A stretch of DNA of 7,478 nt from Solimonas sp041612095 (lineage in GTDB: Bacteria; Pseudomonadota; Gammaproteobacteria; Nevskiales; Nevskiaceae). The notes beneath the pieces are model-generated. The model saw nothing but the letters and a program-made list of their open reading frames with translations, was not told the origin of the DNA and searched no databases. The stretch is from positions 1-7,478 of the forward strand of contig JBFJJW010000160.1 of NCBI GenBank assembly GCA_041612095.1. Reading direction: 5' to 3'. Below, in pieces: positions 6,191-7,478 of the stretch (positions are counted from its first letter, which is position 1; every line of letters begins with the position of its first letter). A program made the position numbers and the translations under genes.

Positions 6191-6835
6191 TCAGGATCTG
6201 GACTGTTCGGATTCCGACAGACCCAGGCCCATCTGGGCGCCGGGGTCTTCGCCCGGCGTGATGCCGGCTTTCTCGGCCTCCTTCTTGCCGGCCGAGGTGG
6301 CCAGAAACGCCCGCGACAGCGGCGAAGGGGTGATGTCATGAACCGCTGCGATGACCGGAGCCGCGGCCTCGCGCACATTGTGCTCAACGGAGGTGGCGAT
6401 GGCGCGGGCACGGGTCTCGACTTTCTTCACCTGGGCGCGCGCCTTGGTCTCGACCTTCTTGACCTGCGACCTGGCCTTGGCCACGTCCTTCCTGACGGTC
6501 TTCTGTGCCTTGGCGACTGACTTCTTGACCTTGGCCACGGCCTTTCTGGCCTGCGCCTGGACCTTCTTGGCCTTGGCGGCGGGTTTCTTGCTTGCGGCCT
6601 TCACCGCCTTCTTGGCCTTGGCCTCGACCTTGCGGGCCTTGGACTTCACCGAGGCGACGGCTTTCTTCGCGGATGCCTTCACATTCTTGGCCTTGGCCTT
6701 CACCGTGGCGAGTCTGCTCTTGGTAGAGGACTTCTTGGCCGCAACCTTCTTGGCTGCCGGCTTCTTGGCGGCGACCTTTTTTGCAGCGGGTTTCTTCGCG
6801 GCCTTAGCGCCGCCTTTCTTCGCGGACTTCTTCAT
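6191..6835 (-). CDS. Histone-H1-like Lys/Ala-rich protein with 11-residue repeats
   Basis: A 214-residue strongly basic, low-complexity protein resembling bacterial H1-like proteins (HctB, AlgP/AlgR3 or PhaF tails), expected to bind DNA or compact the nucleoid; its function is not established. Residues 1-40 have KKPAAKKVAA twice in tandem (14-33). Residues 41-102 are Lys/Ala/Val-rich, helix-prone segments. Residues 103-146 form four tandem 11-residue units of the form V[KR]K..[AT][KR]A[RQ].. . Residues 147-214 are much less basic and end in TPGEDPGAQMGLGLSESEQSRS, a tail I do not recognise. The ATG at 6833-6835 gives MKKSAKKGG; its GGAG lies 12 bases upstream, a long spacing. An ATG at 6853 or a GTG at 6931 would add 6 or 32 residues that do not resemble the rest. 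A terminator follows the stop. No phasin domain is present. Confidence 0.8.
   Translation of the reverse strand: MKKSAKKGGAKAAKKPAAKKVAAKKPAAKKVAAKKSSTKSRLATVKAKAKNVKASAKKAVASVKSKARKVEAKAKKAVKAASKKPAAKAKKVQAQARKAVAKVKKSVAKAQKTVRKDVAKARSQVKKVETKARAQVKKVETRARAIATSVEHNVREAAAPVIAAVHDITPSPLSRAFLATSAGKKEAEKAGITPGEDPGAQMGLGLSESEQSRS
6398..6529 (-). repeat. Four tandem 33-bp / 11-residue repeats within the histone-like gene
   Basis: The units encode VKKSVAKAQKT, VRKDVAKARSQ, VKKVETKARAQ and VKKVETRARAI (protein residues 103-146). The last two are nearly identical and the first two more diverged. An 11-residue period suits a continuous amphipathic helix with one Val-edged face and a basic face. Confidence 0.75.
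6737..6796 (-). repeat. Two tandem 30-bp repeats encoding KKPAAKKVAA
   Basis: Bases 6767-6796 and 6737-6766 encode the identical decapeptide (residues 14-23 and 24-33). By my count the copies differ at 7 of 30 bases, all at third codon positions. The peptide is conserved while the DNA has drifted, which supports this reading frame and selection on the protein. Confidence 0.75.
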
Positions 6836-7214
6836 AAGCGTGACAAGCTCCATACGAGTTGCGGCCACTATGGCCAGGGATTTGCGTTCATTGGTTATGA
6901 CGCGTTGAACCAGCGGCCGCAGCAGCGCCACCTGCTGCCGGACGTTGATGAGGGAGCGACTGCCGGCACCTGCGGTGGATATGCGCGCGACAGGGCGCCG
7001 GCGCCAGCGATACAGGCTGTGATCGGGTGACTTTGCCGCTCAGGGGGGCGACAGCGCAGGGCGCGCTTGCCCTGTCCCGCGGTGGCCGCAGTGTTGCGGC
7101 GCAGGTGAGTGAATCGGGATATGACTTCAGACAGCCGCTCATGGCCTGCCACCCAACCCCCTTGACTTTTCCCCCGAAAAGTAGTGCCCGAGTCTAGGCT
7201 TGCGCCACGAGCCT
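6836..7214. other. Stretch of about 380 bp without a convincing gene, probably the 5' leader of the histone-like gene
   Basis: I find no gene I can support here. Two overlapping minus-strand frames (from 7152 and 7142) reach about 85 residues but have no recognisable motif, mixed third-base composition and Arg/Ala/Pro-rich shadow-like sequence; the GTG at 7152 does have a G-rich Shine-Dalgarno, so a small peptide is not excluded. Structured elements are the palindrome GGCGCCGGCGCC (6994-7005) and the hairpin CAGGGC-N6-GCCCTG (7057-7074). If the minus promoter at 7191-7220 is real, this is a leader of about 350 nt for the histone-like gene. Confidence 0.5.
7165..7182. promoter_or_regulatory. 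Operator-like perfect inverted repeat ACTTTTC-N4-GAAAAGT
   Basis: Two 7-bp arms (7165-7171 and 7176-7182) flank CCCC, giving an 18-bp perfect dyad typical in size of a repressor site. It lies directly downstream of the predicted start point of the leftward promoter (about 7184), where a bound repressor would block transcription. In RNA it could instead form a 7-bp hairpin at the 5' end. I do not recognise the sequence as a named regulator's site. Confidence 0.45.
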
Positions 7215-7220
7215 TGTCAA
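7191..7220 (-). promoter_or_regulatory. Predicted sigma70 promoter firing left, towards the histone-like gene
   Basis: On the minus strand a consensus -35 TTGACA (7220 to 7215), preceded by a T-run, is followed after 18 bases by TAGACT (7196 to 7191), four of six -10 matches. The start would be near 7184, some 350 bases before the histone-like ATG. No other comparable promoter was found closer to that gene. Confidence 0.5.
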
Positions 7221-7343
7221 AAAATAGCCATTGCTTCAGCGACGTACGGATGCCGACAGCGGCGGAACCTTGAAATATGCGGGCGCTGCCCCAAGGCCGG
7301 AATGTGACCCCGGCGGCGTGACAAATGCCTTGCCTGCAATTGG
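7221..7343. other. Region between two divergent predicted promoters
   Basis: These 123 bp separate the leftward -35 from the rightward -35. They hold no gene and only weak symmetry: CAAGGC at 7292-7297 faces GCCTTG at 7327-7332. Regulators of either divergent gene could bind here, but no site is recognised. Confidence 0.3.
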
Positions 7344-7372
7344 TTTACGCCCCAGCGGGCGGGGGCTATGAT
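7344..7372 (+). promoter_or_regulatory. Predicted sigma70 promoter of the right-edge gene
   Basis: TTTACG (7344-7349) and TATGAT (7367-7372) are separated by 17 bases, matching the -35 at four and the -10 at five of six positions. The start would be near 7379, giving a leader of about 78 nt before the ATG at 7457. Confidence 0.6.
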
Positions 7373-7392
7373 TGCCGGCCTTTTCTTTCCGG

Positions 7393-7421
7393 GCGCAGCC
7401 AATTTTCAGCGCCGGCTGCGC
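7393..7421 (+). promoter_or_regulatory. Leader hairpin GCGCAGCC-N13-GGCTGCGC before the right-edge gene
   Basis: An 8-bp GC-rich perfect stem in the predicted 5' leader is followed nine bases later by CTCTTTTT (7428-7435). It could be an attenuator-like structure, though the T-run is farther from the stem than in a normal intrinsic terminator. The stem ends 35 bases before the start codon, so it should not hide the ribosome-binding site. Confidence 0.4.
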
Positions 7422-7456
7422 AAAACCCTCTTTTTCATCAACGAGGTAAGCAAGCC

Positions 7457-7478
7457 ATGTACCAAGGGCAGTCCATCA
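7457..7478 (+). CDS. Start of a gene cut by the window edge; possibly fadB
   Basis: Only seven full codons are visible (MYQGQSI). A GAGG (7443-7446) lies ten bases before the ATG, and a promoter and leader are placed sensibly upstream, so a real gene start is likely. The N-terminus resembles that of gammaproteobacterial FadB, the alpha subunit of the fatty-acid beta-oxidation complex (for example MIYEGKAI in pseudomonads, from memory), but seven residues cannot settle identity. Confidence 0.55.

Noticed and set aside
4789..6411. 540-residue minus-strand frame
   Set aside because: It crosses dnaQ antisense, the regulator gene and the histone-like gene in another frame. Its Arg/Pro/Ala composition and lack of motifs are those of a GC-rich shadow.
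6351..6908. 185-residue plus-strand frame, very hydrophobic with many Phe/Leu/Ala, membrane-protein-like
   Set aside because: It is the antisense image of the Lys/Ala-rich histone-like gene (AAG and GCC read backwards give CTT and GGC). Wobble-only changes in the 30-bp repeats favour the minus frame.
6895..7152. 85-residue minus-strand ORF with GTG start and G-rich Shine-Dalgarno
   Set aside because: Third-base GC is not raised, there is no recognisable motif, and an overlapping frame of similar length exists. It is kept only as a possibility in the leader finding.
7162..7190. TTGACT at 7162-7167 as a rightward -35
   Set aside because: No -10-like hexamer lies 15-19 bases downstream; the bases there are GC-rich.
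6890..7456. tRNA or other structured RNA gene in the long intergenic region
   Set aside because: No T-loop GTTCRA with a matching acceptor stem was found on either strand, and no known riboswitch core was recognised.
1..7478. CRISPR array, insertion sequence, attachment site or prophage genes
   Set aside because: There are no regularly spaced repeats, transposase or integrase motifs, or flanking direct repeats. The only repeats are codon-level repeats inside the histone-like gene and short operator-like sites.

Overview
The window is a 7.5-kb piece of a high-GC proteobacterial chromosome, most probably gammaproteobacterial. The main reason is the block mltD - gloB - YafS-type methyltransferase - rnhA - dnaQ, which is a gammaproteobacterial neighbourhood, together with a Lon C-terminus very close to enterobacterial Lon. 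The Lys/Ala-rich histone-H1-like protein and the ArsR-methyltransferase fusion would fit a lineage near the Xanthomonadales/Nevskiales or pseudomonads, but that placement is inference. No phage, IS element, CRISPR array, tRNA or rRNA was seen. This is core chromosome rather than an accessory island.

Layout. Bases 1-1065 (+): the C-terminal part of Lon protease (AAA+ sensor regions and Ser-Lys protease domain), ending at a perfect hairpin (1082-1108). 1122-2162 (-): MltD-type lytic transglycosylase with one LysM repeat. 2281-3081 (-): GloB glyoxalase II. A 41-bp divergent gap follows. 3123-3890 (+): YafS-type methyltransferase of unknown substrate. 3945-4385 (+): RNase HI with a TTG start. 4440-5150 (+): DnaQ, the proofreading subunit of DNA polymerase III. 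5169-6098 (-): an ArsR-type winged helix fused to a SAM-binding methyltransferase domain (SahR-like). 6146-6173: a textbook rho-independent terminator. 6191-6835 (-): a 214-residue histone-H1-like protein. About 620 bp with no convincing gene follow, carrying two good divergent sigma70-type promoters and an operator-like inverted repeat. At 7457 (+) the first seven codons of another gene appear, possibly fadB.

How the genes relate. Most are housekeeping genes: protein quality control (Lon), cell-wall turnover (MltD), methylglyoxal detoxification (GloB), and DNA replication and repair (RNase HI, DnaQ). The ArsR-methyltransferase protein is most likely a regulator that reads SAM or SAH rather than a metal. 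The histone-like protein is expected to bind DNA through its basic tail.

The least explained parts are the histone-like gene (tandem 11-residue repeats, a non-basic C-terminal tail, and an apparently long 5' leader starting at an operator-like dyad), the start region of the ArsR-methyltransferase gene (no Shine-Dalgarno, a tandem GCGGAT repeat), and the leader hairpin of the gene at the right edge. I found no clear evidence for a wholly new multi-gene system.
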